This document shows positions 11,301 to 23,350 of a DNA stretch of 64,000 bases, piece by piece (positions within the stretch are counted from its first letter, which is position 1; each line of letters starts with the position of its first letter). The notes under the pieces were generated by a model that was not told the DNA's origin, did not search any database, and saw only the letters and a program-made list of their open reading frames with translations. The position numbers were made by a program, and so were the translations under genes. Location of the stretch: positions 62,001-126,000 of the forward strand of contig CANTFK010000035.1 of the NCBI GenBank assembly GCA_947646735.1, written 5' to 3'. The DNA is from Peronospora farinosa. Lineage: Eukaryota; Oomycota; Peronosporomycetes; Peronosporales; Peronosporaceae.

Positions 11301-13154
11301 AGGGAGCCGTTTCGTTCAGAAGCGTCCCGGCCCCAGCCATTGCCCCACTAATCCACGACCGAAAATCATTAATCACCTTTTGTAGCTCCAACAACGCTTT
11401 TTCCTCGTTCAATCCGCATTCCACAAGACCTAAAATGCTGTCACACGCGTAATGGTCAGCAGGGGCATCTGCAGTCCAGCTTAAATCGCACATACTTAGA
11501 ATTTACGATCCGCTTGGCTTCTTTAAGTAGCCACTCAGCGCTAGACAAGCCATTTAGAAGTGCATGCTCGAATAGATCATGTTTTAGTGTACCAAGAAAA
11601 GCGTTCTCATTAGTCGGACGACTGACAGCTAACATTTCCTGAAGGACAGCCCGACGCAAACATCTGAAGCTTGTTGTTACCCTAGTAGGAGATACCTAAA
11701 GTTGAGCAACAGCAGCAGAAAAATGAATATCAGCAAGAAATGCACCCGCTCCAACAGATTGATAGATCGCTAGAGTACCAGAATATCCGGATGAACAACC
11801 ACAATGTTGTGCGTGTTATCCACCCGTATGCGCAACGGCTGTCGATCCACATGTCTGTCGTGTCCATCTTGCGAGAAATATCCATCCCTGTCCTGTTCAG
11901 TAAACACGATATTGATAGTGTCGCCAGCTTCCACAAGCACATCATACCAATCGTCGCTCAGCATAGCCTCCAATTGCACATCTTGGTCATCTAACAGACG
12001 CAAAAGGAGCGAGCGGTTAACATCAATGCGGTCAACTTCTAAGACCAAAAAGCGCTTGTAGCTCTCGAGCGATTGAGCCGCTCCGGCGTCATGCATTGGT
12101 CGCACCACTGTAGCTGAGATGTTTGACGACGGCATCACTGGAGGTTTTTTCAGCTCGTTATGTCCAGTTGACGGCATGGGTCGTGGAGTCAATGCAAAAT
12201 TTTGCACAGTCGCAACCTCCGTTTGCGATGGTTGAGTGACTTCAACTGGCACCCGTTGACTCTGAAGTTGGTCGAGCAAGGCCCACGATTCGTCCGTCAG
12301 GTCGTCAAAGACATCTGCCTCTACCACCGGCGCCTTCATCGTTTCCTCCTCTAGAGATTCGACAATCTCTTGATTTTTCATCACTTCTTGAGTCTTGTCT
12401 GTCTCCAGTGTCCGTAGAGACTGCATCTCACTTGAAACGGAAGAACTGGGAGCTGATATTGATGTCAAATTCATTTCCTCCGTAGAGCCAGTAATAGCTG
12501 CAGGTGGAGGTTGATAATGTCTAGAAAATTGACGTTTTTGGTCCAGAAATAGGATTTTTGAGCTTGATACTGGCTCCATCATTTCTGAACTGCCATATTT
12601 CTGCTCCATTTGATCCAAGACATTAATTAGTTCATCCTGTGACACTCTTCTCTCACTTGAGCATCTTCTTGTAGCCGTATCAAGCGTTTTCTGGTCATCA
12701 AAAGTGCTTTTTGCTCCATTTACCGGTATACTGAATACCGAACCAGCTACCAGTACAATAACCTTTCATTAGTTATACCTCCCATATCACATATTTTCTC
12801 AATAGTCATAAGTAGCAACTAACCTGTCTCTTCTTCCGTCTTGCGTCGTAAACGACCCCGTTCTACGGGTTTAATGTCCTCATCACTCGTATAGGAAGGT
12901 GATTGTTGACTAGCACGTGCTAATCTTCCTACAAACCCCTGCATTTCTCTTCGAACAGCCATTTTTCCGGTTCCTGAGACTTTAATTTGTTTGTCCACAG
13001 GTGACTCTTTCCATACAATTTGTGATGCAACGTCATGTGATTCCGAGTTACGAGCACGATGAGAGACAGAGCGAGACCTTTTTTTATGATTAAGACGAGG
13101 TGTGGACGAGTCCATGCAGCGACGTTTACGCTTGGGCGTACGGGACTTGTCCAT
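8335..13154 (-). CDS. DNA2: DNA2-type DNA replication helicase/nuclease, four exons
   Basis: Proposed exons on the minus strand are 13154-12824, 12746-11779, 11695-11496 and 11437-8335, with GT-AG introns of 77, 83 and 58 nt. Phases agree and the total is 4,602 nt (1,533 aa). DNA2 trims Okazaki flaps and resects double-strand breaks in the nucleus. A basic, disordered N-terminus (PKRKRR) precedes an OB-like part ending HPDIL. Across intron 2 follows SPTRVTTSFRCLRRAVLQE, the entry to the Cas4/RecB-like nuclease with its first iron-sulfur cysteine. ELKTGSK (about residue 600) and CERCFQVDEC (about 696) complete the nuclease and Fe-S site. The superfamily 1 helicase has GMPGTGKT (about 1030), VDEAT (about 1144), GDHYQLPPL, DKYQGKDKD and NVAVTRAK. 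Intron 3 is inferred from GTATGT, a CTGAC branch site and frame; the other joins are also read by eye. Confidence 0.88.
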
Positions 13155-13399
13155 AGCGTTGTAGTATACACTTGTGGTACGAAAACCGGTATGACCATTT
13201 TTTTGACAATTGCCCAAAAACCTGCATGAAATAGCATATATTTTGCCCTAAACTTGCAACGATAAGTAAAATGTAGCTTTTGAACCTATTTTTAAAGTCT
13301 TACTAGAGTTCTAAACGAGCTCTTTATTTTCGACAAGAATTCCTGAAATAATGTGGTAGACACCATCAAAGACGAAAAAAAACTACCATTTCAGTCGCC
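13155..13399. promoter_or_regulatory. shared divergent promoter region of DNA2 and the transporter gene
   Basis: Only 245 bp separate the two start codons on opposite strands. The region is AT-rich with T and A runs. No clear TATA box or full initiator match is visible. Co-regulation is possible but not shown. Confidence 0.5.
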
Positions 13400-15184
13400 A
13401 TGATCCAGGACGAGGAACGTACGTCTTTTACGACAACTACAGACGACGAAGAGACGGATCTTGAACATATGGATGAACATACATCTTTACGTCGATGTGC
13501 ACAGAATGATGATCATTCACTTGATTCCCCACTTGAAAAAAATAATCACGAAAATGAACCTACAAAGACTAAAAAAATAACCAATTTGGACTCTAAGGAC
13601 CCCAATTTAAATGCACAAAAAGGAGCCTTACGTCAAGGTTCAGCCCCAAAATTATTATCTCGTGAAAGTATTGGTCTTATTTCGCAATATGCAGCTGTGG
13701 GGCTTGTATATGGAGTATTACCGAGTACAATAACTCCTTTTTTAACCTATTATTTAAATATGGAAGGGACGGCGACAACATCAGCTCGAGCTTTAATTTC
13801 TATTCCCTGGAGTTTTAAAGTGTTTATTGGAGTGATTTCTGATTGTATACCACTTTTTGGATATCGAAGACGATCCTATATGGTCCTTGGATGGTCCGTA
13901 ACTGTCTTGTGTCTAGTAATGATGGCCATGTCGACATTAGAAGAACCATATTTTCCTGACCCTGACATGAGAAATATCAAACCAATTGATTATTCAATTG
14001 AAATGACCCAGTCACTTAATAAAAATGCACCTAATAGTGGAGCCAAGTACATTGTACTTATGATGTTTGCTACACTGGGATATCTATTTGCTGATGTCGC
14101 AGCAGATGCTGTCGTCGTGGAGTACGCTCAACGTGAACCAGAAGAGACACGTGGACGTACGCAAACGGCAATCTATACCGTACGAACGCTCTTTAATGTA
14201 CTAGCACAAACTATTACGGGCTTTGGACTTAGCTCACCGGATTATGGGGGTAGTTTTGAGTTTGGGATTTCATTTCCAGATACAATGTTACTATTAGCCA
14301 TTTTCTGTTTACCTGTCATTCCAATGACGTGGATGTATGTGCATGAAGAAGTCGTGAAGGAGCGACCACTCTTTAGAAAGTACATTGGTGATTTGTGGGG
14401 TGCTATCCAGAGCCGTGCGGTCTATCAGGTGATCGCCTATAGCTTTCTATCGGGTGTGTTTAGTGGATTTACATATGTGGCTCAGGACCCAATGACATCG
14501 TACTGGGTCCATGCAACGAGCTTTAACTTGAGCTTGAGCAGCATTTTTGGTAGCTTTGTGACAGTGGTGACGCTTACCTTAACGGGTAAGTATGGGCTGC
14601 ATTGGAACTGGCGGACAATGCAAGTAGTGACTATGGTGAGTGTGGTCGCACTCGATGCCATGTGTACTATGCTAGTAACGTGGGACATTGTCCGTAAACA
14701 GTGGTTTTGGTTGGGCGTATCGATTGTTGAGGCCGTGCCCGATGCTGTCGGGTTTATCATATCGACATACGTGGTCGTGGAATTAGCTGGTCGTGGCAAC
14801 GAAGGAGCGATATATGGCTTATTAACCACGGTGAGCAACTTGGGTGGACCATTTGCCCTCACATTGACAAAGAACGTGAACGCATCTTTTAAGGTATACA
14901 ACGAGGACATTTTGAATGATACGGAGGAGGTGCGTCGTGACGTGACTATTACGATCCTGATTTCTTACGGTATGAAGCTGTTGGCATTGATTTTCCTGCC
15001 TTTGCTGCCTCGCCAGAAGGCTGAAGCGCAGGCTCTCAAAAAGTCGGGTGGCAGCAGTCGTCGCATGGGCATGTTTACTATCGCATACTTATCGTTTGCG
15101 CTAATATGGGCGATTTTAACAAATTTGCTGGGCATCTTCGAGACCACTCGATGCTGGGTCATTACAGGTGGCTGCAAGGATTAA
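13400..15184 (+). CDS. folate-biopterin transporter (FBT/BT1) family, MFS fold
   Basis: Predicted 594-aa multi-pass membrane carrier. An acidic, polar N-terminal tail of about 90 residues precedes roughly 12 hydrophobic segments. The loop SDCIPLFGYRRRSYM after the second to third helix and DVAADAVVVEYAQREP in the middle are characteristic of the folate-biopterin/BT1 family of the major facilitator superfamily, which is expanded in oomycetes. Likely substrates are pteridines, folates or related organic anions, but substrate cannot be set from sequence. The ATG at 13400 is the first in a long open frame and shares a short divergent spacer with DNA2. The early codons are AT-richer than the later ones. 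No break or intron seen. Confidence 0.88.
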   Translation: MIQDEERTSFTTTTDDEETDLEHMDEHTSLRRCAQNDDHSLDSPLEKNNHENEPTKTKKITNLDSKDPNLNAQKGALRQGSAPKLLSRESIGLISQYAAVGLVYGVLPSTITPFLTYYLNMEGTATTSARALISIPWSFKVFIGVISDCIPLFGYRRRSYMVLGWSVTVLCLVMMAMSTLEEPYFPDPDMRNIKPIDYSIEMTQSLNKNAPNSGAKYIVLMMFATLGYLFADVAADAVVVEYAQREPEETRGRTQTAIYTVRTLFNVLAQTITGFGLSSPDYGGSFEFGISFPDTMLLLAIFCLPVIPMTWMYVHEEVVKERPLFRKYIGDLWGAIQSRAVYQVIAYSFLSGVFSGFTYVAQDPMTSYWVHATSFNLSLSSIFGSFVTVVTLTLTGKYGLHWNWRTMQVVTMVSVVALDAMCTMLVTWDIVRKQWFWLGVSIVEAVPDAVGFIISTYVVVELAGRGNEGAIYGLLTTVSNLGGPFALTLTKNVNASFKVYNEDILNDTEEVRRDVTITILISYGMKLLALIFLPLLPRQKAEAQALKKSGGSSRRMGMFTIAYLSFALIWAILTNLLGIFETTRCWVITGGCKD

Positions 15185-15806
15185 AGCAGAAGATTTCGAC
15201 AATCCAGCGAATAAAAAATGTGTACGTGTAGGATTAGCAGCAGCAGGGCTTGCAGAATACAATGGCATGGAGGATAAAGAGCCTGAATACACGGTACTTT
15301 GAACAATTTGTACTTGGAGTAGCAGGTAGCAACATAATGAGGCGAGAATTGTTAATGGTGTTGCGGTGCAGGTCAATGAAGTACAGAGGGTGCATCGAGC
15401 TTCCGATTGCTTAGTTTTCAATTTTCACGACAAACCTCCTCGATCCACATCCGAAATCACTATCAAAGCTGCATGGCGCGAAGTACATTGTCATCTCAAC
15501 GATATCGGCATTATAAATGGTGATCAGAATTTGTCGCCGACCATTCTATACTTTTCTGGTCGCGACAGAGGTGTTGGTTTCTCGACTGGTGTTGGTTTCT
15601 TGACTGGCGTTGATTTGTCCTTCAGGTTCATGCTGCTTTAACGGCGAAAAAGATGAACGGACTTGCCATGCAATACGATATTTCCAAGAGCGTAAGCTGG
15701 AAGGCAAAGTGGGAAGCGACCGTGAAAATGTGGAATACCTAAGACTTAGATTCAGGCAAAGTCGGTTGTGATTCAACGGTTCGTTCAATGTTAAGACTTG
15801 GTCACT
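15185..15806. other. intergenic, convergent 3' flanks of transporter and cystatin genes
   Basis: About 620 bp with short frames only. A small imperfect direct repeat near 15570-15615 encodes nothing recognisable. No gene is called. Confidence 0.4.
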
Positions 15807-16079
15807 TTACTCTGGAGCAGGGGCCGCAACGATAGATAATAGTTGTGTGGTGTTAGTCCAAGGCTGATCAAACACTTGCACGAGGAACCGGGAAACTTGG
15901 TCATGCGAAGCACTGGAACTTTCGACCTCGAACTCGTATTTTGTGCCAGCCACGACCTGCGAGCGCACTGACAACACTTTGGACACGACAAGGTCGGAAC
16001 CTACCAAAGCACGCTCCAAGACGGCGTGGACCTCGGGGGTTATAGCGGCGGGCGACCAACCACCAAGAATTAGGGGCAT
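15807..16079 (-). CDS. cystatin-type cysteine protease inhibitor, 90 aa
   Basis: A short single-domain cystatin that would block papain-like cysteine proteases. All three contact elements are visible: the N-terminal Gly-Gly (LILGGWS, residues 6-7), the first hairpin loop QVVAG (about 41-45), and the second loop PW (about 73-74) in FDQPWTN. Length and lack of cysteines fit the stefin-like or phytocystatin-like form. No signal peptide is present with this start, so it would act inside the cell, unlike the secreted EPIC-type inhibitors of Phytophthora. An upstream ATG at 16219 starts a short hydrophobic frame that could be joined in phase by an intron with a weak donor, so a secreted form is not excluded. 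It lies just beyond the 3' end of the myosin gene on the same strand. Confidence 0.82.
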   Translation of the reverse strand: MPLILGGWSPAAITPEVHAVLERALVGSDLVVSKVLSVRSQVVAGTKYEFEVESSSASHDQVSRFLVQVFDQPWTNTTQLLSIVAAPAPE

Positions 16080-16342
16080 ATCTACAGCTTTTAGTGTTTA
16101 CTGCAGTTTGTGGACTGACCTTATGAGAAACTGCGTAACGCTATTCACGAGCTATGGGCTGTACCAAGGCGAAAAGAAAACAAAAAGACAGAGAAACGAA
16201 CCGGTTCACGTATCAACATGTAAACCCATAGCCACAAATGAGGACCCTGTTAGCGCAATTGTGCTTGCTACGTCCGCCTGGTCCTTCTTCTACATTCAAT
16301 ACGACGTCCGACGCCCACACAATCTCGTCGAAATGCGTCCGA

Positions 16343-19300
16343 CTATTCGTCCTTCATGAATATCTTCTTGAACATACCTCCAATCCGCGACTTTCGCTGA
16401 CCATCTTCCGCCGTAAGGCTGTTGCGGTTGAGACTACCAGGATCCGGTGGACTCACTCCCTCTGCTTGCGGCGAGACTCCACGCGACGCTGGGTTATTCA
16501 TAATCGTATCTAGAGTGGCGCGGCGATTAGTGCGAGACGGGTTTGAGTTGAGAGACACCGAGACAGGTACGGGTCCCAAATAAGTTGCCGAGTCCAACCG
16601 CTCACTCTCCCTAGCCACCATACTAGCAACATTGAAGACAGCGACCCAAGTTAGCTCGGCACACACAATCAACATGAGGTATCAGGAAACTTACGGAGAG
16701 CGGTGATCACTACTTCGCGGGCCATTGTCAAACGAGGGCCTCGAGTCCACGGCTATCGCTCTCATGCGCTCCAACAGATCCTTCGAGACACCATCAGATT
16801 GTGCAAGATTGATAATCTCGATCAGCACATCCTGCTGCTGCACACGGGCCTTGAGCTCTGCAGAGTACACAGAACGCTGCATCCGCAAGTCCTCCTTCAA
16901 CTCTGCCACCTGCTTCTTGTACTTTCTCATTTTCTCCTCCTGGGACTTGATTAGAGCAGCGTGGGTGCTCATGAGCCGCAGGTTGGCTTTTGATTGCTGC
17001 TTGTTGTGCTGATTGAGTGCAGCGAAGGATGCACCAGCGGCGGTGTATGCATCCTTAATTTTCTTGTTTTCAGACTTCAGGTTTTCATTCTCCTGGGACA
17101 AAATTTGAATTAGCTCACGGCCCTTGGTAACCTCTTTTCGCAGGTAGTCAATCATGCGCTCCGAATCGTCGAGCAGCTTGCCATCATCGATCGACTCCCG
17201 CTCTATTCGGCTCGACCGGGACATGGCTGGAGCTTCGCTCTCGTAAATATTGTTATTAGTATCAAGCAAAGAGGAGTTCCGAACCTGGTTCAACTTCTGC
17301 TGCAACGACGAGTTTTCTGCTTCAATTTCTAGGCGGGCACGTTTTTCGTCCTCGAGGCGGTGTTTTAGAAGATCTACCTCGGTTTCCATAGCATCCTGTT
17401 CCTTCCGTTCCGACAGAAGTTTATGGTACTTATTCACCTGCTTCCTCATCTTGAGCGTGCACTGGATCTTAATGACAGCAGAACGGAACTCGGCAAACTT
17501 CTTTTCCGAAAGATATTTGCGGTACATAGTTTGGACCTTGATCGCGCTTTCGTGCTTCATCATCAGATACAAATGCTGGCGAGAGCGCACTCCACGCCAT
17601 ACACTCTGCACAACAATACACTTCCTCCGCTTCTCTAGAAATGAAAGTCGTTGCATCCGGCAGCGGTGAAGAGCCTGAATTTTAGTGATCATGATGCGGA
17701 CCTTTTTCATTCTTCGCCTTGCCATCCATCGACGTGCATTTTGTTGAATCACAATCGCTCGATCGTGCGCGAACGTCGTTCGCCTGTGCTCCAGAAACTC
17801 CAGCACGTCTTTGCCGAAGTAGACCAGGCTCTTTCCCACAATAAAAGTTGGCCCCCTAGTATGCTCAGGGCCTTCTTGCATTCGAACAAAATCTTCGCCA
17901 CTCAACAACTCTTTGGCAAGTTGTTCACACGCTTCAGTAACAGTTGTAGACGCAGATGCACGTGTTTTAGTGCTTCTCATCATCACAAATCGACGCAGAA
18001 ACTTTTCATGTGCCATCTTGTTAGGAAATGCAGCGCGTGTAATGCGAATAGCTTCAACGACACCGGCGCAACGAAGCTGATTCACGACCGCATTGATGTC
18101 ATAGATACTAGGACTCTTCTGCGAGTTTGGTTTGATGCAGCGCACGTAGTGCACCTCGGTGCTGGAGATGTCACCCATCAGTAGCAATAACTGCGCCTTG
18201 AACTTGTAGCTCACAGTTTCTTGCATAAATGTTGATGTTTTTCGACTACCCGTACTACGCGGCCCCGATTCCATCATGGCTACGGCACGAACGGCCAAAT
18301 CTGCGTCCGTCATGAACGCAGTGTTGTCACCGTCACCGAATACCATTGACATCAAACCGTTTGAGCTCGAGCCCAGCAACTCTAACAAATCAGTCTGGAG
18401 CGAATCCTTATTCTTCTCGACAAAACCTTGAGCGTCATATGTCACAGGACCCGCATAGTGGTGAAGCAGGAAGTGCATTTGACTCAGACGGGCTCTCTCA
18501 AGACGCGGGTGTGACTCACGCAGTGACACCAGCTTGGATACAAATGACAGGTCGCTACCCATTGGACGCACACATTCCTCATTGAGCAGCGCCATCACGC
18601 CCATTGAATTCTCCAAAAGGTCCAGCATGTCTTGATTGTCACGGTATTCGATAAACTCCCAAGCCACACCTTCTTGTTGGTACTCTTCCTGCACCGTCTT
18701 GAAGACATCCATCGTAAACTTTTGCTGGAGCTTTTCGTTCGCAAAATTAATGCAAAACTGCTCAAAACTGTTGTGCTTGAATGACTCAAAACCAAAGATA
18801 TCCAGCAAATCAATGTGTAGATACGAAGGTGTTAGAGCGTCTCTGGCCGCCGAGTTTGAAATACTATGATTCACTCTGCGAACCAAATAGCCAAATACTC
18901 GCGCATAAATCTCTTTTGCTAAAGCATCGCGATTGTTGCCGGCCTGATGAGCTGACAAGGGCACGCAATACACTTCTTGCCTTGCCTTGACAGTGCGACT
19001 ACAAAGTTGCTTGCTTAGTGCTGCCACCTCCACACCAAGAAGCTTTGCGCACTGCTCGATCTCCTTCTTTTGCTGTTCAATCTGCTCATTTGCGACAGTC
19101 CCCGAAAGTGATGATGCTTTTAGGGAAGCCACAGCTTGGCTTGCATCGTCCTTGTTGGACTCCAACGGTACAAAGTCAAGCTGACCGAGATGCAAGATAC
19201 CACAGAGGGCACTAAAAAGCTCGTTTTGCTCCTTCACGCTCAGTCCAATAGTTGTCAGCGCGTCGCGGGTCACCTGGTATCGCTCCAGATCAGTCTTTCC

Positions 19301-20260
19301 GTCCAGCGTGAGCTTCTCATCCTGTAAGAAGCGGAAATCCATTGCTGACGTGTCATCGCTGAAGCCGAACGTCTCCTCCTTGGCGCTAACCAGCTGATAG
19401 AAGATATGATAGTTGCGTTCGCCTGCAGCCTGAGCCACAACACGCGACTTTTCCAGCAAATAATGGCGACATTCGGCACCCACGAGACAGTAGTCACTGT
19501 TAAACTGAAGCTGCGTGAACTTTCCAAATCGACTGGAGTTGTCATTCCGGATCGTCTTGGCGTTACCAAAGGCCTCTAGTAGCGAATTACTCTTCAACAC
19601 TTTTTCTACTACAATGATTTCTCCCCTTTCAGTAGGATGCAATTTTTTGGCAATACCCATCGAGATACTTGCGAGATGTTCCATCATAATCTTGACCGTC
19701 TCTGTCTTACCTGCACCAGACTCTCCACTAACGAGAATACTCTGTGGAATACAGTGCTGCTTCATGTGATTATAAGCCTCAGCACTTGTCGCGTACACAT
19801 GAGGCGGCATTGCGTCCCATGGCTGCTGTGTATATTGGTCCCGTAGCTCCTCTGAATAGTGCTCTTTGATCCAACAATACGGATTCACAGCTACGACGAT
19901 CTTGCCCGTATAAGTATATGGCTCCTTGGCGTAAAATCGCTTGCGTACGTTGTAGACGATTGCGGGCTCGTGGAGATGGCCCAGCTCACACATATCCTCA
20001 GCACCCACACTATGCGGCGTCTTAGCTGCGTTATCATACTGCTCACTGTTTTGTAGTGGCAGTGAGTCAGGCATACCATCTTTGTTTAGGTCAATGATAC
20101 GCTCCTCTGCGGGTGTATCTTGCTCGTAACTTGAGTCGGGAGTGTGAGGGAGCGAATCCACACGCACGCGGAAGATTTTTCCACTCGCATCGACTGATAG
20201 GACAGTGGCAGGCACCCATACAAATTCCTCATCTGGGATAAACACACGGATTCCTTCCAT
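16343..20260 (-). CDS. unconventional myosin heavy chain, two exons
   Basis: Exons 20260-16695 and 16622-16343 are joined by a 72-nt GTAAGT...TTGCTAG intron in phase, giving 1,281 aa. An actin-based motor. After an SH3-like N-terminus comes the motor domain (about 90-790): P-loop GESGAGKT at 179-186, switch I NDNSSRFGK at 239-247, and switch II DIFGFES near 488. The actin-binding region with HYVRCIKPN and the relay/converter follow. About five IQ-like motifs (IVIQQNARRWMARR onward, about 834-945) would bind calmodulin-like light chains. A coiled-coil stretch (about 955-1150) suggests dimerisation. The last exon is Ser/Pro-rich and ends in a basic FKKIFMKDE tail, with no FYVE, PH or MyTH4 domain of the kind fused to other oomycete myosins. 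Motor residues are intact. The class cannot be assigned by eye. Confidence 0.93.
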
Positions 20261-20544
20261 AGTGCGGACAAGAGTGATGGTCAGGGAAACCCACTAAGAG
20301 TGCGCAAAAGACAGAGGGAAGGTTTCCCTTTTACTATAGTAGTTTGGGTATCGTCGCACGGAGCAATCGGTATTGACAGGAAAGTGGCTGGGTTTTGTAC
20401 GCTTTATCTTTGTTTTGTAGGAAGATGGCAACTCAGGCGGAGGAAACACAGCTGCCTTTGAGCTACTCTTTCGTCCCTCACTGGGACCTAGTTCTCTGCC
20501 GTCTATCCGCACACGTGTAACATCGCTGTTCGTATGCGTCAAAA

Positions 20545-20947
20545 TTGACCGATGATAATCTCATACGCGTCACAAATTGCGAGCGTCTCGTCTCCACAAT
20601 AGATGGCTACACTGACATGTCATTAGATGGTCACCGATGGCAAGATGCAGTCGCTGCTGAGTTAATTATCCACGCTGCACGCATCCGAGACATCTCGCTC
20701 AGTACAGCTTAAAAGCGAGGGATTCTGACGATGCATTAAGTGAAGTGAAGCATCCTCCTCGTCCAGTAGCTCGTCGCTTCGTCGCTCAAGAAATTTGCAA
20801 CTGTTCAGACGAATCCAGTTCTTCTACGACTTGATCGACCATTTGGTCGAGCGATTTACTGACACGGTCCTAAGCTTTGCCTTGTCTGATCGACAAATAG
20901 ACGGTATATTTGATACAGAGGAACGTGGTCGTACTAAAAGCAGGTAA
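20545..20947 (+). pseudogene. unrecognised gene remnant
   Basis: Three frames successively give protein-like stretches: a piece with DGYTDMSLDGHRWQD ending at a stop near 20712, a piece with PPRPVARRFVAQE, and one reading FFYDLIDHLVERFTDTVL to a stop at 20945. Their composition is that of a soluble protein, but the frame changes and no splice pattern was evident. I do not recognise the family. It could be a broken gene or several short exons. Confidence 0.35.
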
Positions 20948-22357
20948 AGAGCACTTGTGCAAGAATGAAGAAATAGTTGACGGGAAAGGGAAATCAAGCT
21001 GGTGTTGTCCAAGCAAAGACTTGCGACGAAACAATGCAAACCAGAGAGATTCAAGAGAGTAGTCACCACGCTGTAACGTCTGTAAGCACAAGCATCAATA
21101 TTTTTGTGCCATCAGCAATAGGTGCTAGAGCGCAGAATCAGCCGCTTTCTCGCACCTATTTCTTGCACCTATTTCTTGCACGGCTCTACACATGGACTTA
21201 CCGTCATGAGCAGTTTATCACCCGTAAAGTCTGGATTGTGCGTCTTTATGCAGCAATAACTAACTGTTCGTGACAACTTTTTCATATCTCGAGCAAACTA
21301 CAGTACCACTTGCTTGGTTCTCAATCCTTCGTGCCCCAATTATCGAAAAAGACGATGAAGTTGAAGTGAAAACTGCTCCTACGTTTTTCCTCTGTTGTTG
21401 GACACAGTACATCAAGTTCCTGATGACGGCTCGAGATGTTTTGCAATGGAATTTTTTTTATGATACCAAATCCGGCACTGAGACATATGGACAAGCAAGG
21501 CGTATCATCAAAGTAGTATGCCGTAATATATCATCCAGCTAGCGGTCGCGGTGGAGATGATATACAGCTTACACACGTGCGACTAAACAAAGACGGTGTG
21601 CTATTTTCTTCCCTGACGCCTCATCAACGTATGCTTTTTTGCTTCAATGGACCTAAGGAGCAGTCATCGGGACTCTGTGAAACATTTTGGAAAGATATAT
21701 TGCTTGGCGCGCTCCTTCTTCGACAGAATGTAGCCAACGTTCAAGTGAAGCTTAAGAACAGCTCGGCTAAGGACACACCGCGAATGCCTTCTTTGCTTTT
21801 TTGCCGCCGTTCAGAAAACGAGTCCGGAGTAACCAAACGGCCGAGTAAATGCTGAGCATGTGCATGATGGAGCCACATTCGAGTGTGATGTACATTAGCC
21901 AGTTGCTATATCAATCCGGGCGCAGTTGCCGCATGCTAAAGTTCTTTAAAAGCTTACGTTAGCTTACCAGATGCTACAGGAGACAGACTTGAACTCATTT
22001 GTTCGAATTCTAGCGTCAGATTCGAAAAGGTCGAACGACGAACTCGTCGCATAAAAGCAAATAGGACGCGGCACAAACGATGATTTTCGTCGAATGAAGA
22101 GTAAATGAGACGCGGCAGTCGCTAGTTACCAGTTGGCGCTCGACTACTAGAATTATCATTTATAGCTGGGATCCATGTTTGAAAACTATGTACATTGCAA
22201 GACCACGGTCTGCTCTTTGTGAGATATCACAAACTATTGCCACATCCTACTCCGTCGCCGCTGCGTCCTATTGTTGCTTCTTTCCTTCCTTCCGTGACTG
22301 CTTCATGTTCAATACTTCACAGTGTTTAAAAAAACTGGATATGTTGCTTGGCTGTGC
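20948..22357. other. intergenic with scattered short frames
   Basis: About 1.4 kb between gene remains and the PX gene. A frame at 21577-21855 (+) contains SSLTPHQRMLFCFNGPKEQ, which reads like decayed coding sequence. Nothing else is convincing and no gene is called. Confidence 0.3.
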
Positions 22358-23350
22358 TCAATACTCCACCATGCGTGTCAAGTGGGTGCTGGCACTACTG
22401 TTTCGACGGTACTGTTGTGCTCGTCGCTTCCGTTCTCTCTGTTCCTCCTCAGGATCGAGCGTAGGTACACTGTATTCACATAGCGACACATAGGAAGAAC
22501 CTCGTTGTCGAATGGCACAAGGTGCTACACTCAGAAACTTCTGGGTCGCAAAGGATTCTCGCAGAAATGCCATTTGTTGTACTGCTTGGAGCAGCTCTTG
22601 GAAGCGATCGCATCGTGATTGCAAATGCAATCGGTCGTGTCGTTTCCAGAACGTAAGGAATCCTGCGTGAGGTAAAGGAGGCAGCGCGAACGCCATGATG
22701 GCGCGCTCGAGCTTATCCTCTTGAGTCATAGCTTCATCCGACACAGGTGTGACTCCTCTAGCAAGTCTAGATACCGCTTTACTACGGTAATAGGCCTGTC
22801 TGTTCTCGAAAATCTCACTGAGTTGCATGTGCAAGTCCTTGAAGTCCGAGTAACTGCGACGGATGGTATATGTCTGTAAAGGGGCATCATGGTCGACCAC
22901 ATCAATGTGATACATGACCTTCTTTTCCCTCCCGCGCATCGAAAAACCCGAGAGCACGAGGTCCGTGGAGGTTTCTGACGACGAAGTCGTGGAATGTCCA
23001 CTTGACGTCGTGGACTGCCTTAGTTCATGTTGATGGATCTGCTCCTGTTTATCCGTCAGATCGGACTCTTGACTGGCTATTTCAAGCTTTTCAAACTCAA
23101 GCTCGTCGTCTATGCAGCTCATAGTGGTATTAGACGGGGGCTCCTGAGGCTCCTGTACGTCGTCTTCGTCCATGGGTTGTGCTTTGTCCTCTGTCTCGCA
23201 TACTGGGTTTAGTGTCGCGTAAATACTTGCATTAAGACCTAAGGCATCGGTCTTGATCGGTGAAGGGTTTAGCACTGCAAAGTACCAGCCTGGTAGGCGA
23301 TCTACTGCTGCTTCAAGCTGCTGGCCGCGTGAAATGATTGACTCCGCCAT
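22358..23350 (-). CDS. PX-domain protein, 330 aa
   Basis: Predicted phosphoinositide-binding protein of endosomal or other membranes. The ATG at 23350 (MAESIISRGQQ) is chosen because the frame upstream lacks another ATG. Residues 1-50 are a short folded-looking part (LPGWYFAVL), followed by an acidic, Ser/Thr-rich linker (55-135). The PX domain starts at about 146 (MYHIDVVD), with TIRRSYSDFKDL at 162-173 carrying the basic residues that contact the phosphoinositide headgroup. FALPPLP at about 222 matches the proline-rich loop. A helical segment and a basic tail (RERKRRAQQYRR) end the protein. No BAR or other partner domain is visible. Single exon, intact. Confidence 0.78.
   Translation of the reverse strand: MAESIISRGQQLEAAVDRLPGWYFAVLNPSPIKTDALGLNASIYATLNPVCETEDKAQPMDEDDVQEPQEPPSNTTMSCIDDELEFEKLEIASQESDLTDKQEQIHQHELRQSTTSSGHSTTSSSETSTDLVLSGFSMRGREKKVMYHIDVVDHDAPLQTYTIRRSYSDFKDLHMQLSEIFENRQAYYRSKAVSRLARGVTPVSDEAMTQEDKLERAIMAFALPPLPHAGFLTFWKRHDRLHLQSRCDRFQELLQAVQQMAFLRESFATQKFLSVAPCAIRQRGSSYVSLCEYSVPTLDPEEEQRERKRRAQQYRRNSSASTHLTRMVEY

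Noticed and set aside
11456..11506. Alternative reading of DNA2 exon 3 extending to a stop near 11456, or a 38-nt intron from GTAAAT
   Set aside because: The 38-nt intron does not keep phase. The 58-nt GTATGT-CTGAC-ACAG intron does and joins conserved sequence.
15366..15641. 91-codon plus-strand frame after the transporter gene
   Set aside because: Lies in the probable 3' flank, has a low-complexity end, and overlaps a minus frame; no recognisable domain.
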